Counted from the stretch's first letter, positions 1-9,071 are shown. The stretch: DNA of 46,653 bases from an uncultured Bacilli bacterium (GCA_910584255.1 CAJTXV010000012.1:1-46653), one strand, 5' to 3'. Translations and numbers: made by a program. Notes: generated by a model not told the origin, from the letters alone.

Positions 1-31
1 AAAAACTACAAAAACTAGAAAGAGTGTATCT

Positions 32-55
32 AACTGATTTTTATAGAAATCAGTT
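32..55 (+). other. Perfect 9-bp stem-loop at left edge
   Basis: AACTGATTT and AAATCAGTT form a perfect 9-bp stem around a 6-base loop. It is not followed by a T-run, so it is not a clear intrinsic terminator. A second, weaker hairpin (about 60-77) follows. It may be the 3' end or a processing site of a transcript that starts outside the window. Confidence 0.4.
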
Positions 56-112
56 TATTAGTTCCACATTTGGGACTAAATAATATGGCTACAATAATTC
101 TTGAAAAATCAC

Positions 113-141
113 TTGTCTAAATACTTGAAATATAGTAAAAT
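113..141 (+). promoter_or_regulatory. Sigma-A promoter of the ABC-F gene
   Basis: TTGTCT (113-118), 17-bp spacer, TAAAAT (136-141). The start codon lies 26 bases downstream of the -10 box, with a GGAGGT ribosome binding site at 155-160. Confidence 0.65.
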
Positions 142-166
142 GATGAGTAGTTTTGGAGGTAAGTAA

Positions 167-1780
167 ATGATACAGACAAAAAATGTAACTTTACGCTTTG
201 GTAAGCGTACCTTATTTGAAGATGTAAATATTCAGTTTACAGCTGGGAATTGTTATGGATTAATTGGAGCGAATGGTGCTGGAAAGAGTACGTTTTTAAA
301 GTTATTAAGTGGTGAAATAGAAACGAGTAGTGGAGAAGTTATTATTTCTAAAGATGAGCGTTTATCGATATTAAAGCAAGATCATTACGCATATGATGAA
401 AATACAATTATGGAAACGGTAATCATGGGAAATGAGAAACTCTATCAAATTAGTAAAGAAAAGGAAGAATTATATTCTCATACTGAGTTTACAGAGGAAG
501 ATGGAATGCGTCTTGCGGAGTTAGAAGCAGACTTTATGGAATTAAATGGCTGGGAAGCAGAGAGTGAAGCAGGAGAATTACTTTCCAATTTGGGGATTCC
601 AGTAGATCTTCACTACAACTTAATGAAAGATGTTCCAGCGAAAATCAAGGTTAAAGTATTACTTGCCCAGGCTTTGTTTGGAAATCCTGATATTCTCTTG
701 TTAGATGAACCTACCAATCATTTAGATATTGATGCTATCCGTTGGTTAGAGGAATTTTTAATTAATTATCAAAATACAGTGATTGTAGTCAGTCATGATC
801 GACACTTTTTAAATAAAGTATGTACACATATCGCCGATATTGATTATAGTAAAATTAAATTATATGTAGGAAACTATGATTTTTGGTATGAATCTAGTCA
901 GCTTGCATTAAAACAAATGAAGGAATCTAATAAAAAGAAAGAAGATAAAATTAAAGAATTACAAGACTTTATCGCAAGGTTTTCAGCCAATGCTTCTAAG
1001 AGTAAACAAGCAACGAGTCGAAAGAAAATGTTAGAGAAAATTGAATTAGAGAAAATTGTCCCTTCTTCTAGAAAATATCCATATATCGACTTTACGACAG
1101 AAAAAGCCAGTGGGAAGGAAATTTTAACGGTTTCGAATCTTACTAAGACCATTGAGGGAAGAAAGGTATTAGATCATGTATCTTTCTCTATTTTAAAGGG
1201 AGATAAAGTTGCTTTTGTTGGTAGTGATGATATCGCGAAAACTACACTCTTTAAAATCTTAATGGGAGAATTAGAACCAGATAGTGGGGAAGTGGAATGG
1301 GGAAAGACCATTACCAGAAGTTATTTTCCACAAGATAATAGTGAATATTTCAAGAAAGATCAAACTATCATGGAATGGATTGGACAATATTATCACATCG
1401 ACGATGAAACCGTTCTTCGTGGATTTTTAGGTAGAATGTTGTTTTCAGGAGAAGATGTATTTAAAAAAGTACCTGTCTTATCTGGTGGGGAAAAAGCACG
1501 GTGTATGTTGTCTAAATGTATGCTAGAAGCAAGTAATATGTTAATATTAGATGAACCTACTAATCATTTGGACTTAGAGACCATTACTTCTTTAAATAAT
1601 GGATTAATTAAATATCCATCTGAAGTATTATTCGCATCTCATGACCATCAATTCATAGAGACAATTGCGAATCGAATTATAGAAATATTACCAAAAAATG
1701 GGGTGATTGATCGTAGAATTCCATATGATGAATATTTAGAAAGTGAAGAAGTAGAAAAAATAAGAAAACAAAATTCTTAA
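167..1780 (+). CDS. ABC-F family ATPase (YkpA/YbiT-like)
   Basis: Soluble protein of 537 residues with two ABC ATPase domains joined by a charged linker and no membrane segments, the layout of ABC-F proteins that act on ribosomes. The first Walker A is GANGAGKS (34-41) and its Walker B is LLLDEPTNHLD. In the first domain the signature position reads VPAKIK rather than LSGGEK. In the second domain the Walker A is GSDDIAKTT (352-360), lacking the second glycine, while the signature LSGGEK (438-443) and Walker B LILDEPTNHLD are intact. As I recall, the IAKTT variant and the nearby YFPQDNSEYF stretch are typical of the YkpA/YbiT branch, so this is probably a housekeeping translation factor rather than an antibiotic-resistance ABC-F. 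The next gene follows after 42 bases and is probably co-transcribed. Confidence 0.9.
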   Translation: MIQTKNVTLRFGKRTLFEDVNIQFTAGNCYGLIGANGAGKSTFLKLLSGEIETSSGEVIISKDERLSILKQDHYAYDENTIMETVIMGNEKLYQISKEKEELYSHTEFTEEDGMRLAELEADFMELNGWEAESEAGELLSNLGIPVDLHYNLMKDVPAKIKVKVLLAQALFGNPDILLLDEPTNHLDIDAIRWLEEFLINYQNTVIVVSHDRHFLNKVCTHIADIDYSKIKLYVGNYDFWYESSQLALKQMKESNKKKEDKIKELQDFIARFSANASKSKQATSRKKMLEKIELEKIVPSSRKYPYIDFTTEKASGKEILTVSNLTKTIEGRKVLDHVSFSILKGDKVAFVGSDDIAKTTLFKILMGELEPDSGEVEWGKTITRSYFPQDNSEYFKKDQTIMEWIGQYYHIDDETVLRGFLGRMLFSGEDVFKKVPVLSGGEKARCMLSKCMLEASNMLILDEPTNHLDLETITSLNNGLIKYPSEVLFASHDHQFIETIANRIIEILPKNGVIDRRIPYDEYLESEEVEKIRKQNS

Positions 1781-1822
1781 ATTTCCATAGAGAATAGTTG
1801 AATTTAATGAATAGGAGTCAAA

Positions 1823-2974
1823 ATGAATACATTAATGTTAGATGAAGTGAAACATAATTTTCTAAAAAAAGAAGAAATTCTAAGTCAAGATGCTTGTTTT
1901 TCTAATCAGGCGATTCGGATGTATGAAGAGGATGAAAAGGATAAAAAGGATGAGATTCGTCCTTCCTTTTATCACGATACTGATCGGATTATTCATGCAC
2001 CTTCTTATACAAGGTATTTAAATAAGACACAGGTATTTTCATTTTTCAGAAATGATCACTTGAGTAAGAGAATTGTCCATGTACAACTGGTGAGTAAGAT
2101 TGCAAGGACGATTGGTAGATCTCTAAACTTAAATGAGGACTTAATTGAAGCTATTGCTTTAGGACACGATATTGGTCATACTCCCATTGGACATGTTGGA
2201 GAAGCAATTTTAAATCGGATTTCTAAAAGGGAATTAGGAGAAATATTTGCCCATAATGTGCAAGGAGTAAGAGTATATAAAGATTTAGAAAATCATCAGA
2301 CAGGATGTAATCTTACCATTCAAGTATTAGATGGAATTCTTTGCCATAATGGAGAACTTCTATCCAATGTTTATTATCCAGTTGAAAAGACGAAGGAATC
2401 ATTCTTAGAGGAATATGAGAGTTGTTATAATAATGAGAAGATATTAAAGCAAGTACGTCCAATGACTTTAGAGGGATGTGTTGTTCGTATCAGTGATATT
2501 ATCGGTTATATCGGAAGAGACATTGAAGACGCCATTGAAATTGGTGTCATTCAAAGAGAAGATATTCCAAAGAATATTCAAAAAGTATTGGGAATAGAAA
2601 ACCGTAAAATTGTAGATACTTTAATTCGAGATATCATCGAAAATAGTCTAGGAAAGCCTTATATTAAAATGAGTAGTTCTGTATATGAAGCACTCTTTGA
2701 ATTAAAGGAGTTTAATTATAAACATATCTATTTAAAAGCGAATACGAAAGAGCAATTAGATTTCTACGAAGAAAAAATGAATCTTCTTTATAAACAATGT
2801 TTGCATGATATTGAAACGAATAATCAAAAAAGTAATATTTATCAAGTGTATTTAAAGGATGCCCATCCTGAGTACTTAAAAAATACTGATCCAAAGAGAA
2901 TTGCAATCGATTATATTTCGGGTATGACAGATGAATATTTCTTGGAATCTATTCATAAATTCGAAAACAAATAA
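1823..2974 (+). CDS. dGTPase-like HD-domain triphosphohydrolase
   Basis: 383 residues. The N-terminal part has the dGTPase family layout: TRYLNKTQVFSFF (63-75) resembling the substrate pocket region, a first histidine in RIVHVQLV (H86), and the HD pair in ALGHDIGHTPIGH (H115/D116) with further histidines at 119 and 124. Family members hydrolyse dGTP or other dNTPs to the deoxynucleoside and triphosphate in the cytoplasm, controlling dNTP pools. The C-terminal half is more divergent, as in the shorter dGTPase-like subfamilies. The start is set by AGGAGT seven bases before ATG. It lies 42 bases after the ABC-F gene without its own clear promoter. Substrate preference cannot be read from the sequence. 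Confidence 0.85.
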   Translation: MNTLMLDEVKHNFLKKEEILSQDACFSNQAIRMYEEDEKDKKDEIRPSFYHDTDRIIHAPSYTRYLNKTQVFSFFRNDHLSKRIVHVQLVSKIARTIGRSLNLNEDLIEAIALGHDIGHTPIGHVGEAILNRISKRELGEIFAHNVQGVRVYKDLENHQTGCNLTIQVLDGILCHNGELLSNVYYPVEKTKESFLEEYESCYNNEKILKQVRPMTLEGCVVRISDIIGYIGRDIEDAIEIGVIQREDIPKNIQKVLGIENRKIVDTLIRDIIENSLGKPYIKMSSSVYEALFELKEFNYKHIYLKANTKEQLDFYEEKMNLLYKQCLHDIETNNQKSNIYQVYLKDAHPEYLKNTDPKRIAIDYISGMTDEYFLESIHKFENK

Positions 2975-3064
2975 AAAATAAGAAAGAAAACACCTTTTGT
3001 AACTCATACCATATCCTATAGGTAGGGTGAAGAATAAAAAAATATAAGTGTTAACAAAAAATGA

Positions 3065-3093
3065 TTGACAATGATATCAGTTTATGGTATCAT
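3065..3093 (+). promoter_or_regulatory. Consensus promoter of greA
   Basis: TTGACA (3065-3070), exactly 17 bp, TATCAT (3088-3093). The AGAGGTGA ribosome binding site lies just before ATG 3122. Confidence 0.8.
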
Positions 3094-3121
3094 GTAGAAA
3101 GATTTTAAAAGAGGTGAAATT

Positions 3122-3604
3122 ATGAGCGGAAAAAAACCAATTTATCTAACACAGGAAGGATTAAATGACTTAAAAAAGGAGTTAGATGAGTTAATCAATG
3201 TGAAAAGACCAGCAAATATTCAAGCGATTAAGGAAGCACGTGCTCTTGGAGATTTGAGTGAAAACGCAGATTATGATGCAGCACGTAATGAACAGGCAAT
3301 TCTAGAAGGAAGAATTAAAAAAATTGAAACAATGCTTGAAAATTATGAGATTATAGAAGAAGTTTCTAACGGAAAGGTTGGAATTGGCAGTACAGTTGCG
3401 ATTAAGTATGTGGATGATGATGATGATGACGACGATGGTGATGAATATAAAATTGTAGGTGTTCAAGAAGCAGATCCATTTACTGGTAAAATTTCAAATG
3501 AATCGCCAATCGCCAAAGCAATTATGAATCATAAAGTTGGAGACGTAATTACAGTAGAGAGTCCTAATGGATCTTATAAAATTGAAATTACAGAAATTAA
3601 GTAG
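3122..3604 (+). CDS. greA: Transcription elongation factor GreA
   Basis: 160 residues, normal GreA length. GreA enters the RNA polymerase secondary channel and stimulates cleavage of backtracked transcripts. The N-terminal coiled coil carries the tip motif GDLSENADYDAA (43-54), whose acidic residues support cleavage, and the C-terminal FKBP-like domain contains SPIAKAIMNHKVGD. Unusual: the globular domain holds eight consecutive aspartates (98-105) followed by G-D-E, encoded by a GAT/GAC triplet run at about 3414-3437, where related proteins have a short loop. The gene is monocistronic, between a strong promoter and a terminator overlapping its stop. Confidence 0.97.
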   Translation: MSGKKPIYLTQEGLNDLKKELDELINVKRPANIQAIKEARALGDLSENADYDAARNEQAILEGRIKKIETMLENYEIIEEVSNGKVGIGSTVAIKYVDDDDDDDDGDEYKIVGVQEADPFTGKISNESPIAKAIMNHKVGDVITVESPNGSYKIEITEIK

Positions 3605-3633
3605 AAAGTATCAAATGGATATTTTCTTTTTTT
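3603..3633 (+). terminator. Intrinsic terminator after greA
   Basis: AGAAAGTATC (3603-3612) pairs with GATATTTTCT (3618-3627) with one G-U pair, 5-base loop, followed by seven T. The stem begins inside the stop codon. Confidence 0.75.
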
Positions 3634-3673
3634 GATTGAATCGTACAAATAAAAAATAAATTTGCTTTAGTTC

Positions 3674-3702
3674 TTGCAACAACGAAAGAATTTCGTTATA
3701 AT
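3674..3702 (+). promoter_or_regulatory. Promoter of tig with palindrome in the spacer
   Basis: TTGCAA (3674-3679), 17 bp, TATAAT (3697-3702). The spacer holds a perfect 7-bp inverted repeat, AACGAAA and TTTCGTT around GAA (3681-3697). This could be an operator, but no regulator is identified. Confidence 0.75.
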
Positions 3703-3725
3703 AAGAAAAGTATTGGAGGAATATT

Positions 3726-5000
3726 ATGGCAAAAAGCAAAAAGGGTGAAAACCGTAAAGAAATTATTATAAAAGTAGAAGGAAAGGAATGGGAAACTGCC
3801 TTAGATAAAACTTTTGAAAAGAAAGTAAAAACAGTGACTGTTGATGGATTTAGAAAAGGAAAATGTCCAAGAAATGTATTTGAAAAGAAGTATGGAAAGG
3901 AATCTTTGTATTTTGATGCAGCAGAATCTTTACTTCAAACAGCATTTAAGAAGGCAATGGATGAAAACAAAGACATAGTTCCAGTTGTTCAACCAAGAGT
4001 AGATATTAAGTCTATCGATGCAAAAGGAGTAGAGTACTTATTTACAATTATTACGGCTCCTGAAGTAAATGTAAAGAAATATAAAGGTTTAAAAGTTAAG
4101 AAACCAGTTGTTAAAGTTACTAAAGAAGAAATTGAACATGAAATGGGGCATTTACTTGAAAAGTATACAGAATTAGTAACAAAAGAAAAAGGAAAAGTAG
4201 AAAAAGGAAATGTCGCAATTATTGATTTTGAAGGATTTAAAGATGGAGTTGCTTTCGATGGTGGAAAAGGGGAAAATTACTCTTTAGAAATTGGAAGTAA
4301 TACATTTATTCCTGGATTTGAAGAACAAGTGATTGGAATGAAAACAGGAGAAGAAAAAGATTTAAATTTAAAATTTCCAGACGATTATGCATCTGAAGAA
4401 TTAAAGGGTCAAGAAGTAGTATTCAAAGTTAAAGTCAATGAAATTAAGGAAAAACAAGCAAGAGAGTTAGACAAAGAATTTTTTGATGATTTAGGAATGG
4501 AAGGGGTAGACACAAAAGAAAAACTTGAAGAAGAAATAAAATCCTCTTTAACTACTCATAAGGAAATGGAAGCAGAAAATGCATATGTAGATCAACTATT
4601 AGAAACAGTTTCTAAAAATGTAGAAGTAGATATCCCTGAAGAGATGGTAGAAGATGAATTAGACCATATGATTCATAGATTTTCTCATCAGTTAGAAATG
4701 CAAGGAATTAATCTTGATATGTATTATCAATTTACAAATAGTTCTGAACAGGATTTAAGAAATCAAATGGAAAAAGAAGGATATCAACATGTATTATATC
4801 GTTTAATGTTAGAGGAAATTGTAAAATTAGAAAGTATTAAGATTACAGAAGAGGAAGTAAAAGCAGAATTAAAAGATCTTTCTGAAAAATATGGTATGAA
4901 AGAAGCAGAAATTGAACAACAATTTGGTGGAAAAGAAATGATTCAGTATGATCTTGAAATGAGAAAAGCAATTGATGTATTAAAAGAAGCAAATAAATAA
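3726..5000 (+). CDS. tig: Trigger factor, ribosome-associated chaperone
   Basis: 424 residues, the usual size. Trigger factor docks at the ribosomal exit tunnel and shelters nascent chains. The N-terminal ribosome-binding domain has the signature GFRKGKCP (41-48). The central FKBP-type prolyl isomerase domain (about 155-245) starts VEKGNVAIIDFEG and contains FIPGFEEQVIGMKTGEE. The rest is the helical C-terminal chaperone domain. Start ATG follows GGAGGA. In Bacillus, as I recall, tig is followed by clpX and lon; here a broken SDR gene replaces clpX and lon comes next. Confidence 0.96.
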   Translation: MAKSKKGENRKEIIIKVEGKEWETALDKTFEKKVKTVTVDGFRKGKCPRNVFEKKYGKESLYFDAAESLLQTAFKKAMDENKDIVPVVQPRVDIKSIDAKGVEYLFTIITAPEVNVKKYKGLKVKKPVVKVTKEEIEHEMGHLLEKYTELVTKEKGKVEKGNVAIIDFEGFKDGVAFDGGKGENYSLEIGSNTFIPGFEEQVIGMKTGEEKDLNLKFPDDYASEELKGQEVVFKVKVNEIKEKQARELDKEFFDDLGMEGVDTKEKLEEEIKSSLTTHKEMEAENAYVDQLLETVSKNVEVDIPEEMVEDELDHMIHRFSHQLEMQGINLDMYYQFTNSSEQDLRNQMEKEGYQHVLYRLMLEEIVKLESIKITEEEVKAELKDLSEKYGMKEAEIEQQFGGKEMIQYDLEMRKAIDVLKEANK

Positions 5001-5015
5001 CATGCTTCTTTTGTT
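4982..5015 (+). terminator. Terminator overlapping end of tig
   Basis: AAAAGAAGC (4982-4990) and GCTTCTTTT (5004-5012) form a perfect 9-bp stem with a 13-base loop and a short T-rich tail. The left arm is coding sequence of the last tig codons. Confidence 0.7.
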
Positions 5016-5046
5016 TATGATATAATGAATGAAAGGAGAGAGTAAA

Positions 5047-5796
5047 ATGAATATTAATTTTAAAGATAAGATTATCCTAGTAACGGGCTCAACGTCTGGT
5101 ATTGGGCGCCAAATTGCGAAATAACTATTAGAAAATGATGTTAAAGTTGTAATTAATTATGGTCATAATGAAACAATGGCTCAGGAGACAATGGATGAGT
5201 TATCTAAATATAAGGAAAATATTTTGCTAATCAAATGTGACTTATCAAAAGAACAAGAAGTAGATACCATGTTTCATAAAATTTCAGAGGTATATGGAAA
5301 ACTCGATGGATTAGTTAACTGTGCTGCTTATGATAAGGTATATCTATTGAAGATTTAGCAATTCACGAATTTAGACATGAATTAAATGTACACGTAGTTG
5401 CTAGGTGGCAATGCATTAAAAATGCAATTTCACTACTGAAAAATCTAATATGCCAAGAGTAATTAATATTGCTTCAAGATTAGGGACTAGGCCAATAGAA
5501 GATTCTATTGCTTATTGTACATGTGAGGCTGCATTATGCTTACAAAATGTTGTGCTTTGGAGTTATCAAAATATAATATTAAAGTAAATACGGTAAGCCC
5601 TTCACTTATGTTAACCCCACTTGGAATGCAGAGTTATTCAGAAGAGGAAATTAAGGCAACTGCAGAAAAAAATCCTAGTAAACGTTTGGGTACTGTTGAG
5701 GATACCGCAAATCTTGTATTATTTTTATTAAGCGAACAAGCAGACTATATCAATGGCGAAAATGTGAATATTAATGGTGGAATATTGTTGAAATGA
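5047..5796 (+). pseudogene. Broken short-chain dehydrogenase/reductase (SDR, FabG-like)
   Basis: The reading starts as an SDR: the cofactor motif TGSTSGIG follows ATG 5047, which has a good GGAGAG site and an extended -10 (TGATATAAT, about 5019-5027) upstream. Codon 26 is TAA (5122-5124) where the frame reads IAK-stop-LLEND, plausibly CAA (Gln) to TAA. The frame continues with LDGLVNCAAYDK, then shifts near 5340 (two extra bases), again near 5440 and again near 5535, before the C-terminal YINGENVNINGG. The would-be catalytic region reads AYCTCEAA, where YxxxK is expected, so the active site is also damaged. It was an NAD(P)H-dependent oxidoreductase of unknown substrate of about 250 residues; with at least four lesions it is dead. 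Confidence 0.9.
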
Positions 5797-5809
5797 TTAA
5801 TAATAGAAG

Positions 5810-5876
5810 CCTATAAAAGAATAGATTTATATGTTTTATAGGAGATGATTCTTAAGAATTTTGAATCATCTTTTTT
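5810..5876 (+). terminator. Two tandem hairpins, second with T-run
   Basis: CCTATAAAA (5810-5818) pairs perfectly with TTTTATAGG (5834-5842). Immediately next, AGATGATTC (5843-5851) pairs with GAATCATCT (5863-5871), followed by six T. The second hairpin is a good intrinsic terminator separating the dead SDR gene from lon. Confidence 0.75.
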
Positions 5877-5935
5877 GATTTTTAAAACAGTTAAAAATTA
5901 CCAGATATTTATTTGTAAAAAAGTGTATAAATCGA

Positions 5936-5963
5936 TTGCATTTTTAATGCGAACTGTTATAAT
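5936..5963 (+). promoter_or_regulatory. Promoter of lon, extended -10
   Basis: TTGCAT (5936-5941), 16 bp, TATAAT (5958-5963) with TG at 5955-5956. An inverted repeat GCATT-TTT-AATGC (938-950 of this kilobase block, i.e. 5938-5950) overlaps the -35 box and spacer. No CIRCE element or clear CtsR box is visible. Confidence 0.75.
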
Positions 5964-5995
5964 AAGAAACAGAGTTTTAAAGGAAGTGAAGAACC

Positions 5996-8350
5996 ATGGA
6001 TTTCAAAAAATTACCCGTCTTATTACTTCATAGCATGGTTCTTTTTCCATCTTCAGAAATACGCTTAGAATTTGATAGTTTAGAAGAAAAACAGTTGATT
6101 TCTTTATCAGAAGGTGGGTTTAATAGTCATTTGCTAGTAGTAAATCCTTTACTACCATTAGATCAAACTACTGCTACTACCTTACCAGATGTTGCAGTCA
6201 TTGGACAAATTCGTATGAGAATTGATATGCCAAATGGAAAAACGAGAATTTCTATTTATGGTGTTCGAAGAGTAAAGGTAAATTCCTATGTTGAAGAAAA
6301 TCATATTTTACAAGCAGAAATTGATGAAATCGATATTGTAGTACCTGATTCTAAAGAAGAGATTGCACATATTCGAAAAATGATGAATGTATTAGAGACA
6401 TACGTAGATACAACAGATTATACAAATAATATTTTAGATCGACTTGCGGGAGTTAGTAATTTAGATACCATGACAGATCTAATTGCACCTTCTCTTCCAT
6501 TACTCTATCAACGACAACTTTCCTATATCAGTACAGTTGATGCGATAAAACGTAGTATGATGATTATGGAAGATATTGAAGATGATATTCAAATTTTAGA
6601 AATTGAAAAGAAGATTGATGAAAAGTTATCTCATGATATTGATCAGGCACAAAAAGAGTATGTTTTAAGGGAAAAGATTCGTGTCATTAAGGAAGAACTA
6701 GGAGACATTAACGATAAAGATAGTGATATTGAGAATTTACGCCAAAAAACTAAAAAATTATATTGTCCTGAAAAGGTAAAAACACGCTTACTATTAGAAA
6801 TCAATCGATATGAAACAAGTAACCCTAATTCTCCTGAAGTGGGAGTAATTCGAAACTATGTGGATTGGTTACTAGAGCTTCCATGGAAGAAATATACGAT
6901 AGATAATAAGGATTTAAGAAAAGTTAAAGATGTCTTAGATGATTCACACTATGGATTAGATATTGTGAAGGAAAGAATTATTGAATACCTTGCCGTAAAG
7001 CAAAATACCAAAGATTTAAAAAGCCCTATTCTTTGCCTAGTGGGGCCTCCAGGAGTTGGAAAAACCTCTCTCGCCAAAAGTATTGCGGAGAGTTTGAACC
7101 GGAAATGTGCCAAAATTTCTGTTGGAGGAATCAATGATGAAGCAGAAATCGTTGGTCATCGTAGAACTTATGTAGGGGCAGCTCCTGGTCTTGTAATTCA
7201 AGGAATGAAGAAAGCAGGAAGTGCAAATCCTGTCTTTATTATCGATGAGATTGATAAAATGACCAAAGACATTAAGGGCGATCCTGCGAGTGCTTTATTA
7301 GAGGTTTTAGATCCAGAGCAAAATAAAACATTTGCAGATCACTATATTGAAGAAGAGTTTGATCTTAGTAAAGTTATGTTTATTACAACGGCTAATTATT
7401 TTGAACAGATTCCACCAGAACTAAGAGACCGTTTAGAAATTATTGAACTTTCTTCCTATACGGAATATGAAAAGTTAGATATTGCCAAGAATTATCTATT
7501 ACCAAAAGTAATTCGTGAACACGGTTTAAAAACAAAACATGTAAAATTCAGTGATGAAGTTATTTTAACTATCATTAGAAATTATACAAAGGAAGCAGGA
7601 GTTCGTGATTTAGAGAGGAATCTATCTAGTATTTTAAGGAAAATTGTAAAGAAGAAACTATTGGAAAAGAAAAATGATGAATTTGATATTACAGATTATA
7701 ATATTGAAAAGTATTTAGGCAAAAAGAAGTATTTATTAAATGAAAATGATATTATTGAAAGAGTAGGAGTTGTCAATGGTCTTGCCTATACTCCATTTGG
7801 TGGAGATATTCTACCAATTGAGGCCGTCATGTTTCCTGGAAGTGGAAAAATTATTATGACAGGACAACTTGGAGATGTCATGAAAGAATCTGCTCAATTA
7901 TCTTTTGATTATTTGAAATCCAACTTTGACAAGTACCATCTTGATTATCAAAAATTTGAAGAAAATGATATTCATATTCATGTTCCAGAAGGAGCTATTC
8001 CCAAAGATGGTCCTAGTGCAGGGTCTGCTCTTACTACTACACTTTTATCTTTACTTACCAATCAAAAAGTGGCAACCAATATTGCAATGACAGGTGAGAT
8101 GACTCTTCGTGGGAAAATATTACCGATTGGTGGGCTCAAAGAAAAAGTAATTGGTGCCCATAGAAATTTAGTGAAAACTATTTTTATTCCAAGAATGAAT
8201 GAAAAAGATTTAGATGAAGTTCCAGAAGAAGTAAAAAATGATATTGATTTTATTTTAGTAGATCGTTATCAAGATATTCATAAAGTATTATTTAAAAAGA
8301 AAAGAGTTAAGAAAAATGATCCTAGAAATATTAGATTATTGCTTGATTAA
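5996..8350 (+). CDS. lon: ATP-dependent protease LonA
   Basis: 784 residues, the full LonA layout. The N-terminal substrate-binding domain begins LPVLLLHSMVLFP. The AAA+ module has Walker A GPPGVGKT and Walker B PVFIIDEIDKM. The C-terminal protease carries the Ser-Lys dyad: Ser674 in PKDGPSAGSA and Lys717 in GGLKEKVIGAHR, 43 residues apart as in E. coli (S679/K722). Lon degrades misfolded and regulatory proteins in the cytoplasm. It follows the tig region as in Bacillus, and ATG 5996 follows AGGAAGTG. The next gene overlaps its end by 35 bases, implying coupled translation. Confidence 0.97.
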   Translation: MDFKKLPVLLLHSMVLFPSSEIRLEFDSLEEKQLISLSEGGFNSHLLVVNPLLPLDQTTATTLPDVAVIGQIRMRIDMPNGKTRISIYGVRRVKVNSYVEENHILQAEIDEIDIVVPDSKEEIAHIRKMMNVLETYVDTTDYTNNILDRLAGVSNLDTMTDLIAPSLPLLYQRQLSYISTVDAIKRSMMIMEDIEDDIQILEIEKKIDEKLSHDIDQAQKEYVLREKIRVIKEELGDINDKDSDIENLRQKTKKLYCPEKVKTRLLLEINRYETSNPNSPEVGVIRNYVDWLLELPWKKYTIDNKDLRKVKDVLDDSHYGLDIVKERIIEYLAVKQNTKDLKSPILCLVGPPGVGKTSLAKSIAESLNRKCAKISVGGINDEAEIVGHRRTYVGAAPGLVIQGMKKAGSANPVFIIDEIDKMTKDIKGDPASALLEVLDPEQNKTFADHYIEEEFDLSKVMFITTANYFEQIPPELRDRLEIIELSSYTEYEKLDIAKNYLLPKVIREHGLKTKHVKFSDEVILTIIRNYTKEAGVRDLERNLSSILRKIVKKKLLEKKNDEFDITDYNIEKYLGKKKYLLNENDIIERVGVVNGLAYTPFGGDILPIEAVMFPGSGKIIMTGQLGDVMKESAQLSFDYLKSNFDKYHLDYQKFEENDIHIHVPEGAIPKDGPSAGSALTTTLLSLLTNQKVATNIAMTGEMTLRGKILPIGGLKEKVIGAHRNLVKTIFIPRMNEKDLDEVPEEVKNDIDFILVDRYQDIHKVLFKKKRVKKNDPRNIRLLLD

Positions 8351-9071
8351 AAGTCAATTGATTGAATTTAGTAAAGAAGAAATTATAGAACAGTTTTGTG
8401 ATCAAGAGTCGCAAGAATTTTGGTATTCTGTTTTATATAACTTATCCACCAATGATGACTTTTTAATTTCAGATTCTTCTGTTTTTGAGAAAGCACGTGA
8501 AATTATTGGAAGTACACGTTTTTCTTATCCCAGTGATAAAATCAAAGAATTAGCGAATGACTTCATTCACTATTTTAATATTTATTTATCTACCTCTAAA
8601 GATACTTTTATTTCTCTTCGGACAGACTGGGGAAATCGTGAGGCGGATCTTCATGGTTTACCTAGTGGAACTTATAAAACTTGTGAATTGCTTGAATATA
8701 TTAAATATGACTATTATTACATTTCTTATTTATTTAATCCAGATGAGAGTAGTATTCGGATCAATCCAAAACATGCAATTGCTAGTATATTTTATTTAAT
8801 TCATGTATTTCCAGATGTATTTAAAGATCCTTCTGGTAATTCATTACCTAGTAGTAATCAAAATCGAGAATTACTAGAAAAAATAGATAAGAATGAAGCC
8901 TATCATAAAGCATTATTAGTTGTTACTTTTTGTTCACAAATTCGTTCTGGGACAAATAGAAAAACAAGACGTCAAGCAAAAATATTATTAAATCAGTTAT
9001 TAGAAATGGACATCGGTCAAGATGTCAGGAGTTTATTAGATTCCTCTTCAATCATCATAAAGAAAAAATAA
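8316..9071 (+). CDS. Unknown protein coupled to lon
   Basis: 251 residues, no family recognised. The ORF opens inside the last codons of lon (35-base overlap) and ends at a terminator, so it is probably in the lon transcription unit. It has no signal peptide or membrane segment. It is rich in Tyr, Phe, Ile and Ser, with a stretch LISLRTDWGNREADLHGLPSG-like in its middle and a basic patch TNRKTRRQAK near the C-terminus. In Bacillus this position is held by the GTPase EngB (YsxC), but no P-loop is present, so it is not that. The exact start is uncertain because the first candidate lies within lon. A soluble, mostly helical protein is all that can be said. Confidence 0.7.
   Translation: MILEILDYCLIKSQLIEFSKEEIIEQFCDQESQEFWYSVLYNLSTNDDFLISDSSVFEKAREIIGSTRFSYPSDKIKELANDFIHYFNIYLSTSKDTFISLRTDWGNREADLHGLPSGTYKTCELLEYIKYDYYYISYLFNPDESSIRINPKHAIASIFYLIHVFPDVFKDPSGNSLPSSNQNRELLEKIDKNEAYHKALLVVTFCSQIRSGTNRKTRRQAKILLNQLLEMDIGQDVRSLLDSSSIIIKKK

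Noticed and set aside
898..1152. Minus-strand ORF within the ABC-F gene
   Set aside because: Shadow of a real gene with an implausible protein; the same holds for other antisense ORFs within lon, rbr, the 3D gene and the activase gene.
5845..6033. Plus-strand ORF overlapping the lon start
   Set aside because: It runs through a terminator and the lon promoter in another frame and has no ribosome binding site; lon starts at 5996.
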